From positions 4,435,612 to 4,499,611 of the forward strand of contig NZ_KK073768.1 of NCBI RefSeq assembly GCF_000582685.1: DNA of 64,000 bases, in the 5' to 3' direction. The stretch is from [Scytonema hofmanni] UTEX 2349 (GTDB taxonomy: Bacteria > Cyanobacteriota > Cyanobacteriia > Cyanobacteriales > Nostocaceae). Below the pieces are notes generated by a model, which searched no databases, was not told where the DNA came from, and saw only the letters and a program-made list of their open reading frames with translations. The position numbers and the translations under genes are program-made. This document shows positions 35,717-44,231 of the stretch, in pieces (within the stretch, counting starts at the first letter, position 1; every line of letters begins with the position of its first letter).

Positions 35717-36618
35717 TTGGCATACGATAATATCTGTCGGTATCTTACATCTGAATACCCGTTAGCTTTTGTGCAATGGCTGCTTAATACCGCAACCGAG
35801 ATTAAAGTTTTACCTACCGAGTTAAGCCTTGAACCGATTCGGTCTGATGCTTTGTTTCAAGTTAGGACTTACGCACTCGTTACGAGAAAACAAGACTTTG
35901 AGATTGCTTCCTTGCGTCGCAATGACGGAAATACGTAGTGCGTGCGTAAGTCCTACAAGTATCAGAACTTAATATAATTTTACACTTAGAGTTCCAAACT
36001 GTTCCGGCTTCCAAACTTCCCTTGAAAGTACGGATGCTCGATTATTGGCTGAGAATATATCGTAAATACGAGTGTCCAGTTGAACAGGTGGTTATTTTCT
36101 TAAGGCAAACAAATTCACCTGCTATCTATGATGACGAACTTGCAGTTAGGAATACAAGGCATAAATTTCGGATTATACGTTTGTGGGAGCAAGACCCAGA
36201 ACCGCTTCTGAATAATCCTGCACTACTACCTTTAGCAGTTTTGGCTAAAACCGATGCTCCAGAAACTTTGCTTGAACGAGTTGCCGCGCAGATAGATAGA
36301 ATTGAAGAAGGAGAACAGAAGCAGAATATTTCCGCTTGCGTAGAATTGCTGGCAAGCATAAAGTTCAACAGACAAATAATTCGACAATATTTGACGGAGG
36401 AACTAATGATCGATTCACCGCTTTATCAAGAAATATTACAAAAAGCTAAGTTAGATATTTTGACACGCCAGCTTTCGCGGCGATTTGGTACGATTACCCC
36501 AGAAATACAACAACAGCTTATTTCGCTCTCTGCTAATCAGCTGGATGCTTTGAGTGAAGAATTATTCGACTTTACCGCAGTGTCAGACTTGGCTACTTGG
36601 TTACAAAATCAGCAATAA
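35717..36618 (+). pseudogene. Rpn/DUF4351-type nuclease gene interrupted by a small element
   Basis: The N-terminal part (35717-35862, starting TTG in the context LAYDNICRYL) and the C-terminal part (35960-36618) are separated by a 93-bp inverted-repeat element. Deleting the element and one copy of the CAAGT duplication joins them in frame, giving DALFQVSELNIILHLEFQT and a protein of about 267 residues. The joined sequence has the layout of Rpn-type PD-(D/E)XK recombination-promoting nucleases with a C-terminal DUF4351 (LDILTRQLSRRFGTI). The C-terminal piece could still be translated from TTG 36022. The start codon of the N-terminal part may have decayed from ATG. Confidence 0.85.
35863..35955. 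mobile_element. 93-bp MITE with TAGGACTTACGCAC termini
   Basis: Perfect 14-bp terminal inverted repeats (TAGGACTTACGCAC and its complement) bound the element. The 5-bp sequence CAAGT is duplicated on either side (35858-35862 and 35956-35960). It inserted into the nuclease gene, whose frame is exactly restored on removal. It has no coding capacity, so it must depend on a transposase supplied from elsewhere. Confidence 0.9.
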
Positions 36619-36714
36619 GCTCAAATAATATCGCATTCTCTTTTATCAGTTAATTCACTTAGTTTAAAATATATTTTGCTTTGGTCTTATAAATTAGGTT
36701 GCCGTTTTCAGGAT

Positions 36715-37401
36715 TTATCGCCATATAAATGAACGTAATAAACGAGAGCAGGTAGTTTTAAGCGAAGCACATCGGCGATAAGTTTTGCGGACAACATCGA
36801 GGACAAAGTAGGGTATTCGCAGCTTTATTGGAGACAAGAAGGGGCGATAAAACCAGTAATATGCTCTTTTGAAGTTATTCCACTTTGAGCAATTCTCCTG
36901 ATGGAGGAAGTCGGAAATATCTACAACTAGTCCTTTACCTTCGTGCATCATTACATTGCGTCCGTGGATATCATGGGGGTAAAGACCGCGCCCACGAGCA
37001 TAGTCTAGCGCCTGGTCGATGTCTTCTATAACCTTTTTAGGGATACGTATACCACGGGGGATGCAGTCGTAGAGAGTTACACCATGCAACCGTTTGAGCA
37101 CTAAGAAGTTTTCTAGGGCATACAAACACTGAGAAAAAGCTGGGTGTGAACCCAAGCGTCGGTAAACTTCCACTTCCTCTTCAAAGCCCGGTCGTCCTGG
37201 CGCGTAAGTTTTCACCACATAGTTTGGAAAATCGGGGTGATAAACAACTGCGGCGTAATTTCCCTTTCCCAAAACTTTCCAAGGGTCAGGTAGAGAATAG
37301 ACTTTCACCGGATCGTGGGGATCGACGCTCTCAATCTGCAATCCTGGTAATAGGTCTTGGTGGATAATCTCAATCAGCCGATCAATCTGTGATTTATCCA
37401 T
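36715..37401 (-). CDS. Small protein-kinase-like (Rio/lipopolysaccharide-kinase-type) protein
   Basis: The product has 228 residues. A kinase N-lobe is suggested by VLGKGNYAAVVYH near 41-53 (Gly loop) and YVVKTYAPG (Lys); the C-lobe by GLYPHDIHGRNVMM near 137-150 (an HxD...N catalytic loop) and GLVVDISDFL in place of DFG. The C-terminal 60 residues are basic and aromatic. The protein is shorter than Ser/Thr kinases and lacks activation-segment and APE motifs, as in atypical kinases acting on small molecules or lipids. The substrate is unknown. No kinase partner gene is adjacent. Confidence 0.75.
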   Translation of the reverse strand: MDKSQIDRLIEIIHQDLLPGLQIESVDPHDPVKVYSLPDPWKVLGKGNYAAVVYHPDFPNYVVKTYAPGRPGFEEEVEVYRRLGSHPAFSQCLYALENFLVLKRLHGVTLYDCIPRGIRIPKKVIEDIDQALDYARGRGLYPHDIHGRNVMMHEGKGLVVDISDFLHQENCSKWNNFKRAYYWFYRPFLSPIKLRIPYFVLDVVRKTYRRCASLKTTCSRLLRSFIWR

Positions 37402-37595
37402 ATAGGATAAGTATAGGTTTGCCCTGGAGATAACTTCAATAAATTATCCCACCCAGCTTAACTGTCGTTAATTTTAAGGTTAAACATTTTACATTAGTTA
37501 AAAAGACTAAATCGCGATCGCCCATATGCTTAACCTGCATTTGTATATGCAATGGCTTTAGGCGTATAAATTAATTATGCGTTGCCCATAATCCT

Positions 37596-37625
37596 TGTAA
37601 AGACGTAGCACTTGGTAGTCTCTAC
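37596..37625. repeat. Degenerate GTAGAGACG module with conserved flank
   Basis: GTAAAGACGTAGCACTTGGTAGTCTCTAC is a diverged palindrome. The left flank TTAATTATGCGTTGCCCAT is the reverse complement of the flank beside the copy at 42900-42928, and the right side has CACCTATGTCTA as at 7313-7321. Confidence 0.7.
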
Positions 37626-37648
37626 ATTCTTTTTCACACCTATGTCTA

Positions 37649-37799
37649 GTGGTCTGTCCCATTAATTTTGAGGGATAAGAGAACGAACCGCATTCGCGCA
37701 GCGTCTCGTTAGAGAAGGACGCAAAGAACGCGAAGTTAAGAGGTAGAGAAGGGAAATTTCAAAACTGATTCACCTATCAAAACTTTTGCGACAGACCAC
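37649..37799. mobile_element. 151-bp MITE with GTGGTCTGTC termini and TA duplication
   Basis: Left end GTGGTCTGTCCCATTAATTT and right end complementary to GTGGTCTGTCGCAAAAGTTT form imperfect inverted repeats of about 25 bp. TA flanks both sides (37647-37648, 37800-37801), the target duplication of IS630/Tc1-mariner-type elements. It has no coding capacity. The interior has HIP-like and GAACGC repeats. Confidence 0.85.
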
Positions 37800-37817
37800 T
37801 AGTCTTAACTTCTACTC

Positions 37818-38069
37818 CTAATTTTTAACTTCAGCCGAGTAACTGCTAAACTCGTTTGCCCGTGCGGTATGTACCAAAGTCCAGCCTGCTTTCAAAAGCT
37901 TTTGGTAAGTTGCCCAACCCAAAGAACCGCCTTCTATTTTATAATCGGCTACTGCATATTGCGGAAAAGCTGTGTAAGGACGCCACGGTTCATGGGGTGC
38001 AGTCTGCAAATGTAAAACTTTCTGTCCATCGCCGCCAAACTTAGATAACCAGCACATTTGTCGATGCAT
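37818..38069 (-). CDS. Small conserved-looking cytoplasmic protein
   Basis: The product has 83 residues. GAGGAG lies seven bases before the ATG, a strong ribosome-binding site. The sequence has a globular composition (WRPYTAFPQYAVADYKI, LGWATYQKLLKAGW) with no signal or membrane segment. I do not recognise a named family; the LGWATYQKLLKAGWTLV block suggests a short conserved cyanobacterial protein. The gene sits immediately downstream of the TA-flanked element at 37649-37799, whose right end is 17 bp past the stop codon. Confidence 0.7.
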   Translation of the reverse strand: MHRQMCWLSKFGGDGQKVLHLQTAPHEPWRPYTAFPQYAVADYKIEGGSLGWATYQKLLKAGWTLVHTARANEFSSYSAEVKN

Positions 38070-38366
38070 GGCAAACTCCTCGTATTTGATTTAAAAGCAT
38101 AATGGCAGACTTATGTCAAGTCTAACCTCACCCTTGTGGGGTAATTTTTCTTTGCCTAGTTTTCGCTCTTAGCATGTCGAATTAAATACTTCGACGAATC
38201 TCTGCTATTAACCATAGATGCAGGGCGCCCCAAAGCTACGAAGAAAACAGTGATAACAAAAATCTTTCCCTAGAGTTTTCCAAGGTAAGATTTCTCTAAT
38301 GTTATCTGCGGTTTTCCTAAGTGTATGTATTAGAAGCTACTATTTCTTCAAGAAAATTAATCAGCG

Positions 38367-38957
38367 TCAAAATGATGCAGCATACAACTTGTCACCGACA
38401 ATGGCGCGAATTTGTGTTACTAGCGAATTGTAGACAAAGTCAGATAATGCAGGTTCAGCGGGTTGCAAGTTAATTGTCTCTGCCAAATCAATCCATGATT
38501 TACAGCCACCGTATTCTCGACGATAGGGAATTTCTTGCACTTTGGGTAATTTGTAAGTTCGCAGCAACAGAATGTAAAGGGGTTGACGCGCTTTCCATAT
38601 CAGGCGATCGCTAATAAAATACTCATTCCATATATGAAATGGCAGTAACGCTTTGACAATTGACTCGTCACTAACCGGTAAAATATCAGTAATTTCTGCC
38701 CAACTAGCGATCGCCACTGTTTCTGGATGCCAACCAGATGTCACTGGCTGTACATATGAGCCATACTCAGCTTTCAGCATAAAAGACTGTTGATGTTCAG
38801 AAGTTGGGTACAGCAAAATCTCCTCATGGGCAACTCGGAAACGTCCACCTTGTTCATGAATACCGCCTTTACGTAGTAACATAATCGTTTCGCCCTGTTC
38901 TAAGGCGTTGACGGCAACTGCCCATTCTTTGAGAGCATGGATTGTAGTTTTTGGCAT
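38367..38957 (-). CDS. DUF1802 family protein
   Basis: The 196-residue product has the length and opening of DUF1802: ALKEWAVAVNALEQGETIMLLRKGGIHEQ, then FRVAHEEILLYPTSEHQ near 38-54, and RPLYILLLRTYKLP-type wording (RQPLYILLLRTYKLP) near 125-140. The family is soluble and of unknown function; it is sometimes next to restriction or mobile genes, but no such partner is here. It starts at ATG with PKTTIHALKEW. It is probably monocistronic. Confidence 0.9.
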   Translation of the reverse strand: MPKTTIHALKEWAVAVNALEQGETIMLLRKGGIHEQGGRFRVAHEEILLYPTSEHQQSFMLKAEYGSYVQPVTSGWHPETVAIASWAEITDILPVSDESIVKALLPFHIWNEYFISDRLIWKARQPLYILLLRTYKLPKVQEIPYRREYGGCKSWIDLAETINLQPAEPALSDFVYNSLVTQIRAIVGDKLYAASF

Positions 38958-39533
38958 AAATACTTACTAGTGTTTTAATCGATTGACTAACAGTTATAGT
39001 ACGTTTATTCTCGCTACCTGGCGTAGACGTGTATGCAGCCGCGAGTCAAGAAACATCGCTCTTTTAACAATAGAAAATCAACTCAGTTACAAATGATGGA
39101 GAACTTAATCAATAATCCTGCCAAAGCGCTATTTATTTCTGTTATCTATGGAAAAATTACCAGATTAACATAATAACATTTTTTTCAAAATATATATCTG
39201 AAGAAGTACTAATAGGATCAAGAGACGAAAAAACAATTGTGTTACCAAGTACAACTTAATTTTACTTTCGCTTTGTTTTTATTCCAAATGCAATTCAGGC
39301 AAAATTCACGCCTAAAAAAATAATTCCAAACATCTAAATATATCTAGAGATATTATTCACTTTAGGGACAGCAAAAGAAAATGCCGAGGTGAGAAACTGA
39401 CGTAGTTAATTAAGCTGAATTACTTTATCTAACTCTATAGGCATAATTGAGCAAATATGATAGATTTTTGGATTTCATATTAGGAGATAAAATCAGAATG
39501 TATGCATAAAATAAAAAAGCCTTATCACTCAGT
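38958..39533. other. Non-coding AT-rich spacer
   Basis: 576 bp between DUF1802 and the inverted-repeat element at 39538. I see no gene, RNA or strong hairpin in it. Base composition is much more AT-rich than the flanks. Confidence 0.4.
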
Positions 39534-39537
39534 AATT

Positions 39538-39751
39538 AGGGCTTGCTGAATGAATGTGTAATCTAGTCCAGATAAGGGGTTTAAGCCTTTTTTCACCAAA
39601 CAAGTGCACTTGTTTAACATCTAGAGTCTCAAAACCCTTGCACAATCAAAGCGCGATCGCTAGGTAAAGAAAGGAAACTGAGCAACGAAACAACCATTTT
39701 GTAACCTGTGTGGCTTCTAGATTCGCTTTAAAGACTTATTCAGCAAGCCCT
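39538..39751. mobile_element. 214-bp MITE with AGGGCTTGCTGAAT termini
   Basis: The left end AGGGCTTGCTGAAT and right end ATTCAGCAAGCCCT are perfect 14-bp inverted repeats. AATT is duplicated on both sides (39534-39537, 39752-39755). The ends resemble those of DDE insertion sequences in filamentous cyanobacteria, but no transposase is encoded. The right end lies eight bases before the ATG of the aldo/keto reductase. Confidence 0.85.
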
Positions 39752-39759
39752 AATTAAAC

Positions 39760-40719
39760 ATGGAAAAGCGACGTTTAGGGACATCGGACGTGCAAATCAC
39801 ACCCATCTTGATGGGGACTTGGCAAGCGGGGAAAAAAATGTGGGTAGGAATTGAAGATTCTGACTCAATTAAAGCCATAAAAGCAGCCTTTGAAGCGGGT
39901 ATTACCACATTTGACACTGCTGAGGTATATGGTGAAGGACATTCAGAACAAATTGTGGCTGAAGCTTTATCAGATGTACGCGATCGCGTCGAATACGCGA
40001 CAAAAGTTTTTGCCAATCATCTCAAGTACGATCTAGTAATAGAAGCTTGCGATCGCTCTCTAAAAAATCTGAAAACAGATTATATTGACCTTTACCAAAT
40101 TCATTGGCCCTCAGGCTCTTTTAAGAGCGAAAATGTCCCAATTGAGGAAACGATGAAAGCCCTCAATCATCTAAAAGAACAAGGAAAAATTCGGACTATT
40201 GGTGTTTCCAACTTTTCGGGTGTTCAATTAGAAGAAGCTGCCAAGTACGGACGGATTGATAGTTTACAACCCCCTTATTCTTTGTTCTGGCGACAAGTAG
40301 AAAAAGACGCAATGCCCTATTGTATAAAAAACAATATATCTATCATTGCTTATTCACCTTTAGCGCAGGGATTATTAACAGGTAAATTTGCGGCATATCA
40401 TAAATTTGATCCCCAAGATAATCGTGCGAAAAACAAACTATTTCAAGGGGAAAATTATCAACTTGCTCAACAAGCTTTAGATAAATTACGTCCAATCGCC
40501 GATCGCCACAATTGTACTTTAGCTCAGTTAGCACTCTTGTGGTTAATTGCCCAACCGCAAGCTAATGCGATCGCTGGTGCGCGAAACTCCTCTCAAGCGA
40601 TCGCTAACGCCAAAGCTGCGGATATGAAACTGTCTGAAAATGAACTTCAAGAAATCGATGCGATCGGACGTATTGTCACCGACTATTTAGACGACAACTC
40701 AGTTATGTGGAATTGGTAA
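39760..40719 (+). CDS. Aldo/keto reductase
   Basis: The product has 319 residues. The (beta/alpha)8 reductase signatures are present: the catalytic Asp/Tyr region FDTAEVYGEGHSE near 49-61, Lys in YATKVF near 79-84, and His in LYQIHWP near 110-116, plus the NADPH-binding GARNSSQAIAN near 276. The family reduces carbonyls with NADPH; the natural substrate is unknown. The start ATG is only eight bases from the end of a 214-bp mobile element, so promoter and ribosome-binding region are element-derived or lost. A heptamer repeat begins one base after its stop codon. Confidence 0.93.
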   Translation: MEKRRLGTSDVQITPILMGTWQAGKKMWVGIEDSDSIKAIKAAFEAGITTFDTAEVYGEGHSEQIVAEALSDVRDRVEYATKVFANHLKYDLVIEACDRSLKNLKTDYIDLYQIHWPSGSFKSENVPIEETMKALNHLKEQGKIRTIGVSNFSGVQLEEAAKYGRIDSLQPPYSLFWRQVEKDAMPYCIKNNISIIAYSPLAQGLLTGKFAAYHKFDPQDNRAKNKLFQGENYQLAQQALDKLRPIADRHNCTLAQLALLWLIAQPQANAIAGARNSSQAIANAKAADMKLSENELQEIDAIGRIVTDYLDDNSVMWNW

Positions 40720-40720
40720 T

Positions 40721-40857
40721 GGGCATAGGGCATAGGGCATAGGGCATAGGCATAGGGCATAGGGCATAGGGCATAGGGCATAGGGCATAGGGCATAGGGC
40801 ATTGGTAATTCCCCCTTGTCCCCCATTGCCCATTGCCCCATGCCCCATGCCCAATTC
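40721..40857. repeat. Heptamer short tandem repeat GGGCATA plus C-rich tract
   Basis: GGGCATA is repeated about eleven times with one shorter unit (40721-40803), followed by a CCCCTTGTCCCCCATTGCCC-type tract. It fills the whole gap between the aldo/keto reductase stop and the next, convergent gene. It matches the STRR class of cyanobacterial repeats. Confidence 0.9.
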
Positions 40858-42531
40858 TTAAAAGTTAAAACCAACTCCTAACAGTAATCCCACATCGGTT
40901 TGATCGAGAAAAGCTGCATTCACCGCACCTGTTGCCGTAAACCGAGAACCTAAAGGAATATCTATACCACCAGTCAACAGTAAACCAACATCAGCATCGC
41001 CACTAGCTTCAATCGCAACCCCAGCACCTACGTAAGGAGATATTCCAAATGTTCGCCCTGCCGCATCTGCTCTTCTAGGTGCAAAGTCTAAAGTGATAGG
41101 AACCAGAATAGTTGTATCATCGCCGAACACCGCTGAAGGTCGCACTGAGATATTGCGTGTCAGTCCAAGTTTGCTAATTACCGCAAAGTTAGGTTCGCTC
41201 AAAGCTGAATCACCGCCTAGACCAATGTTACCAGCAACTCCAATGTAACTAGAACCACCAAGAGTAGCTCTACCTGGGGAAACTTCATTGTTTTGTAGCT
41301 GACTGATATTAACATCCGGTGGGATCAGAACTTCGTTAATCGCATAAATCAGACCGTTGCTGGTTTGAATCGGCTGGATCACCCTCGTATTGTTCACCGT
41401 AATTTGATTGCTCGCGCTATCGAGTTGAACATTTACAGGTTTGTTTGAAAGGGTTCTAACTTCACCCGCCGAAGTAACTTGACCGCTGACGACGTGGTAT
41501 GTCAAAATCCGTCTCAGTATTTCTTTATTGCGGGGTAGCAGCAACTTTTGCACAGTATCTTGGGGTAAAGCTGCAAATGCCTCATCAGTAGGTGCGAAGA
41601 CTGTATAAGGACCTTGTCCTTGCAAAGTTTCTGTTAAACCTGCTGCCTTGAGTGCAGTAGTCAGAGTTGAAAAGGAACTATTAGACCCAGCAAAGGCTAC
41701 GATGTTGCTAGATGTTGTGGTTGTCGTTGTGGTTGTACTTGTATTTGTTTCAGTGCCGCTAGCGCTTCCGGCTACAATATAGTTAGCTGCGGGGAAGTTA
41801 CTGGCAAGAGGTTGTAGTTGTCCCTGTCTGACTAAAGCTTGATATAAAAGTGCTGCTGCTTCCGCACGAGTTACAGACACGTTGGGATTCAATACTTTCA
41901 GTTCTGGATAATTGACAACTAAATTAGCTTGAGTTGCCGCACCGACATTATTGACAGCGTAAGCTGGAATTTCCGCCGCATCTGAGTAGTAAGTACTAAG
42001 CACATTTGTTGTCGTATCCCCAGCATTCAAACCTAAACCACTTGTCAATGCAACGATCGCCTGAACTTTGGGAATTTGCTGATTAGGCAAAAATAAATTA
42101 TTCGGATATCCTGACATAAATCCGGTTTCGTAAGCTTCTTGAATTGCGGAAGCTGCCCAGTACCCAGCTGGAACATCTCTAAATCCACCTTGGCTTAACT
42201 GTCGCGTGGCAGTTTGATTAAAAGCTTTTTGAATCATCGCCGCAAATTGAGCGCGGGTAACAGGTTGATCCGGTTTGAATGTACCATCAGTAAAACCGAT
42301 GATTACGTTTCTTTGAGCTAAAGCTTGAATAAATGGACTCGCCCAGTAATCAGATGATACATCAGAAAAGCTTGTGGTTTGGGTTTGGGTTGGGGTTTCG
42401 GTTGGAGTTTGCGTTGGGGTAGTTTGAGCTTGGGCGATCGCACTTATTGTTATCGGCGTAATTGTTGCGGCTATCATACTCATAGCCAAGAAAGCCGATT
42501 TTGCTAATGACCAACGAAATAAACTAAACAT
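40858..42531 (-). CDS. SLH-fasciclin outer-membrane-type protein
   Basis: The product has 557 residues with a signal peptide (about 1-35) and a Thr/Gln/Pro linker (36-51). Two SLH-like repeats follow (about 52-100, FSDVSSDYWASPFIQALA; and about 112-235), then a Thr-rich linker and a fasciclin/FAS1 domain (about 275-405, with TVFAPTDEAFAALP and ILTYHVVSGQV). The C-terminal 130 residues have alternating hydrophobic pattern ending in Phe (LLLGVGFNF), typical of an outer-membrane beta barrel. SLH domains anchor cyanobacterial outer membrane to peptidoglycan; FAS1 mediates adhesion. It is probably a surface adhesin or structural protein. Confidence 0.9.
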   Translation of the reverse strand: MFSLFRWSLAKSAFLAMSMIAATITPITISAIAQAQTTPTQTPTETPTQTQTTSFSDVSSDYWASPFIQALAQRNVIIGFTDGTFKPDQPVTRAQFAAMIQKAFNQTATRQLSQGGFRDVPAGYWAASAIQEAYETGFMSGYPNNLFLPNQQIPKVQAIVALTSGLGLNAGDTTTNVLSTYYSDAAEIPAYAVNNVGAATQANLVVNYPELKVLNPNVSVTRAEAAALLYQALVRQGQLQPLASNFPAANYIVAGSASGTETNTSTTTTTTTTSSNIVAFAGSNSSFSTLTTALKAAGLTETLQGQGPYTVFAPTDEAFAALPQDTVQKLLLPRNKEILRRILTYHVVSGQVTSAGEVRTLSNKPVNVQLDSASNQITVNNTRVIQPIQTSNGLIYAINEVLIPPDVNISQLQNNEVSPGRATLGGSSYIGVAGNIGLGGDSALSEPNFAVISKLGLTRNISVRPSAVFGDDTTILVPITLDFAPRRADAAGRTFGISPYVGAGVAIEASGDADVGLLLTGGIDIPLGSRFTATGAVNAAFLDQTDVGLLLGVGFNF

Positions 42532-43076
42532 AAATTTACACCTTAATAGAATTAGGTTAACTTCGGGTAATATTCAGATTGAGACTCTACAGATTAGAGC
42601 CGCAATCAGATTGTTGTCATCAACCTAGAGAATCATCAGAAGTAAGAGTTTTTACTGATGAAAGTTAATTTCAACCACTATTTATGTAATACCTCTTTAT
42701 AAACTAGAAAAAATCTATCGCAAGCTAGGAATTTAATCCGGCAAAAATAAGAATTTAGATTTATTCTTGGCTATTTTCGGCGCTATTAAAGATTTTATTG
42801 CCTCACGCAACGTCGCAGAGTCCCAGAGTCCCTTAGAAGACCACTCTTTACACCTCTGCGACTTTACTCCCTTAACTAATGGACATCTCCAAAAAAGATG
42901 TAGAGACGTAGCAATGCTACGTCTCTAGAAAGGTTTCGGGCAACGCATAATTAATTTTTACGCCTATATCTAACCAATTTATAACCTCAGATAGATGCAT
43001 AAACAATGAGCCGAAATGCGAAAAAGTGCCGTATCTTTTTGGTCAACCAGGGCGATCGCCCCATGATTACTTCATT
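42532..43076. other. Spacer with a palindromic module and GCAGAG repeats
   Basis: No gene is seen. It includes CGTCGCAGAGTCCCAGAGTCCC (42811-42832, two AGAGTCCC units) and the palindrome at 42900-42928, followed by GGGCAACGCATAATTAATTT, the flank shared with 37560-37590. Confidence 0.5.
42900..42928. repeat. GTAGAGACG palindromic module (TAGCAATGCTA core)
   Basis: Arms GTAGAGACG and CGTCTCTAG flank core TAGCAATGCTA. The conserved downstream flank shows that this copy belongs to the longer unit also seen at 7256, 29731 and 37596. Confidence 0.85.
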
Positions 43077-43697
43077 TTAATCAGCAAGCTGCTGATACCT
43101 TTGCTGAATATCCTCAATCGTAAACACCGTCTCAAACTTCAACCCCACCGACTGATAAAACTCAGCACCACCCTGCAAACGGTCTATCAGTGAAATTACT
43201 AAATTAACGGTATAACCTGCGTCTCGAAGTCGTTCAACTGCTTTCATCGCCGATCGCCCTGTAGTCACGACATCTTCCAAAACCACTACTGTTGCATTCT
43301 CTGGCAAAGTCGGACCTTCAATATATGCTTTTGTGCCGTGTCCTTTAGCTTCTTTACGAATAATTAAAGCGGGTATTGGTCGATTTTCATACGCAGAAAC
43401 CACACTTAGTGCTGTGACAATTGGATCTGCACCCAATGTCAAACCAGCTACAGCTTGCGTATCTTCTGGTAGTCGCGATAGAAGAATGCGACCAATTGCT
43501 AAAGCACCTTGAGGATTAAGTGTTACCTGCTTGCCATTGATGTAATAAGAACTCGCTTGCCCAGAAGAAAGTATAAAATCACCTTCTTGATAGGCAAGTC
43601 GGCAAAATAAATCTAGCAACTGTTGGTGGAGAATATTCAAATCGGCAGTAGATGCCCACAAGTCAGATGGGGAAAGGCTTTCAGCTTGATAATTCAT
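43077..43697 (-). CDS. pyrE: Orotate phosphoribosyltransferase
   Basis: The 206-residue product catalyses orotate plus PRPP to OMP, the fifth step of cytosolic pyrimidine synthesis. The PRPP motif VVVLEDVVTTGRSAMKAVE lies near 136-154 and the substrate loop with RKEAKGHGTKAYIEG near 112-126. ILSSGQASSYYINGKQVTL near 42-60 is the conserved N-terminal orotate site. Length and motifs are normal for cyanobacterial PyrE. It is not in a pyrimidine operon and starts back-to-back with the exported hypothetical gene on the other strand. Confidence 0.96.
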   Translation of the reverse strand: MNYQAESLSPSDLWASTADLNILHQQLLDLFCRLAYQEGDFILSSGQASSYYINGKQVTLNPQGALAIGRILLSRLPEDTQAVAGLTLGADPIVTALSVVSAYENRPIPALIIRKEAKGHGTKAYIEGPTLPENATVVVLEDVVTTGRSAMKAVERLRDAGYTVNLVISLIDRLQGGAEFYQSVGLKFETVFTIEDIQQRYQQLAD

Positions 43698-43799
43698 GAC
43701 AAATCATTAAAAGTTGTGCTACACCAAAGATTGAACTCATCAAAGTTCTGAAATTAAGCATAAGTTAAGATTCGCCCATCATATTGAGGAGTGAGAAAT

Positions 43800-44231
43800 A
43801 TGGGTATAAAATTTAGAGCTGTTGGCGGTTTGTTAGTGCTCTTAGCCGCGAGTATTAGCATCCCAGCTTTTGCCGATGACAAGAGGACAACTAATTATGA
43901 AACAGCAAATGAAATATTTGATCGAGCTTACTTTAAAAACGATCGCAATTTCTACGGCAACAACACTTTTAGACGGCAAATAGACTGGTTGGTTGGATCG
44001 GGTTCGTTGTTCCGCAATTCCTTTCCCGAAAACGAAATAGCGCGTGATGCTGAATTGGTTAACGTTGTCTATCGCGACGTTCTCAATCAGCAAGTTGGCA
44101 ACGATCCATATATTCGCACGCCAGATTTACCCAATCCTTATAATACATCTTTAATGATGTCTCCTCGCTTAAATTCCAACAAGCTCAAAACCGGCACTGA
44201 ATTTAGGTTTGATACTGTACCACCTCGTTGA
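43800..44231 (+). CDS. Exported hypothetical protein
   Basis: The product has 143 residues from the ATG at 43800, chosen because GAGGAG lies about nine bases upstream; the earlier GTG at 43791 is in the same ribosome-binding region. Residues 1-25 are a clear signal peptide ending ISIPAFA-D. The mature protein is Asn/Arg-rich (DRAYFKNDRNFYGNN) and not in a family I recognise. Its TGA stop lies in TTGACATTCTCCCC, the typical right end of the adjacent IS200/IS605 element, so the natural C-terminus may have been altered by that insertion. Confidence 0.8.
   Translation: MGIKFRAVGGLLVLLAASISIPAFADDKRTTNYETANEIFDRAYFKNDRNFYGNNTFRRQIDWLVGSGSLFRNSFPENEIARDAELVNVVYRDVLNQQVGNDPYIRTPDLPNPYNTSLMMSPRLNSNKLKTGTEFRFDTVPPR

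Noticed and set aside
40721..40803. Regular GGGCATA repeats considered as a CRISPR array or minisatellite locus
   Set aside because: Units are 7 bp with no spacers and no cas genes nearby; this is a short tandem repeat.
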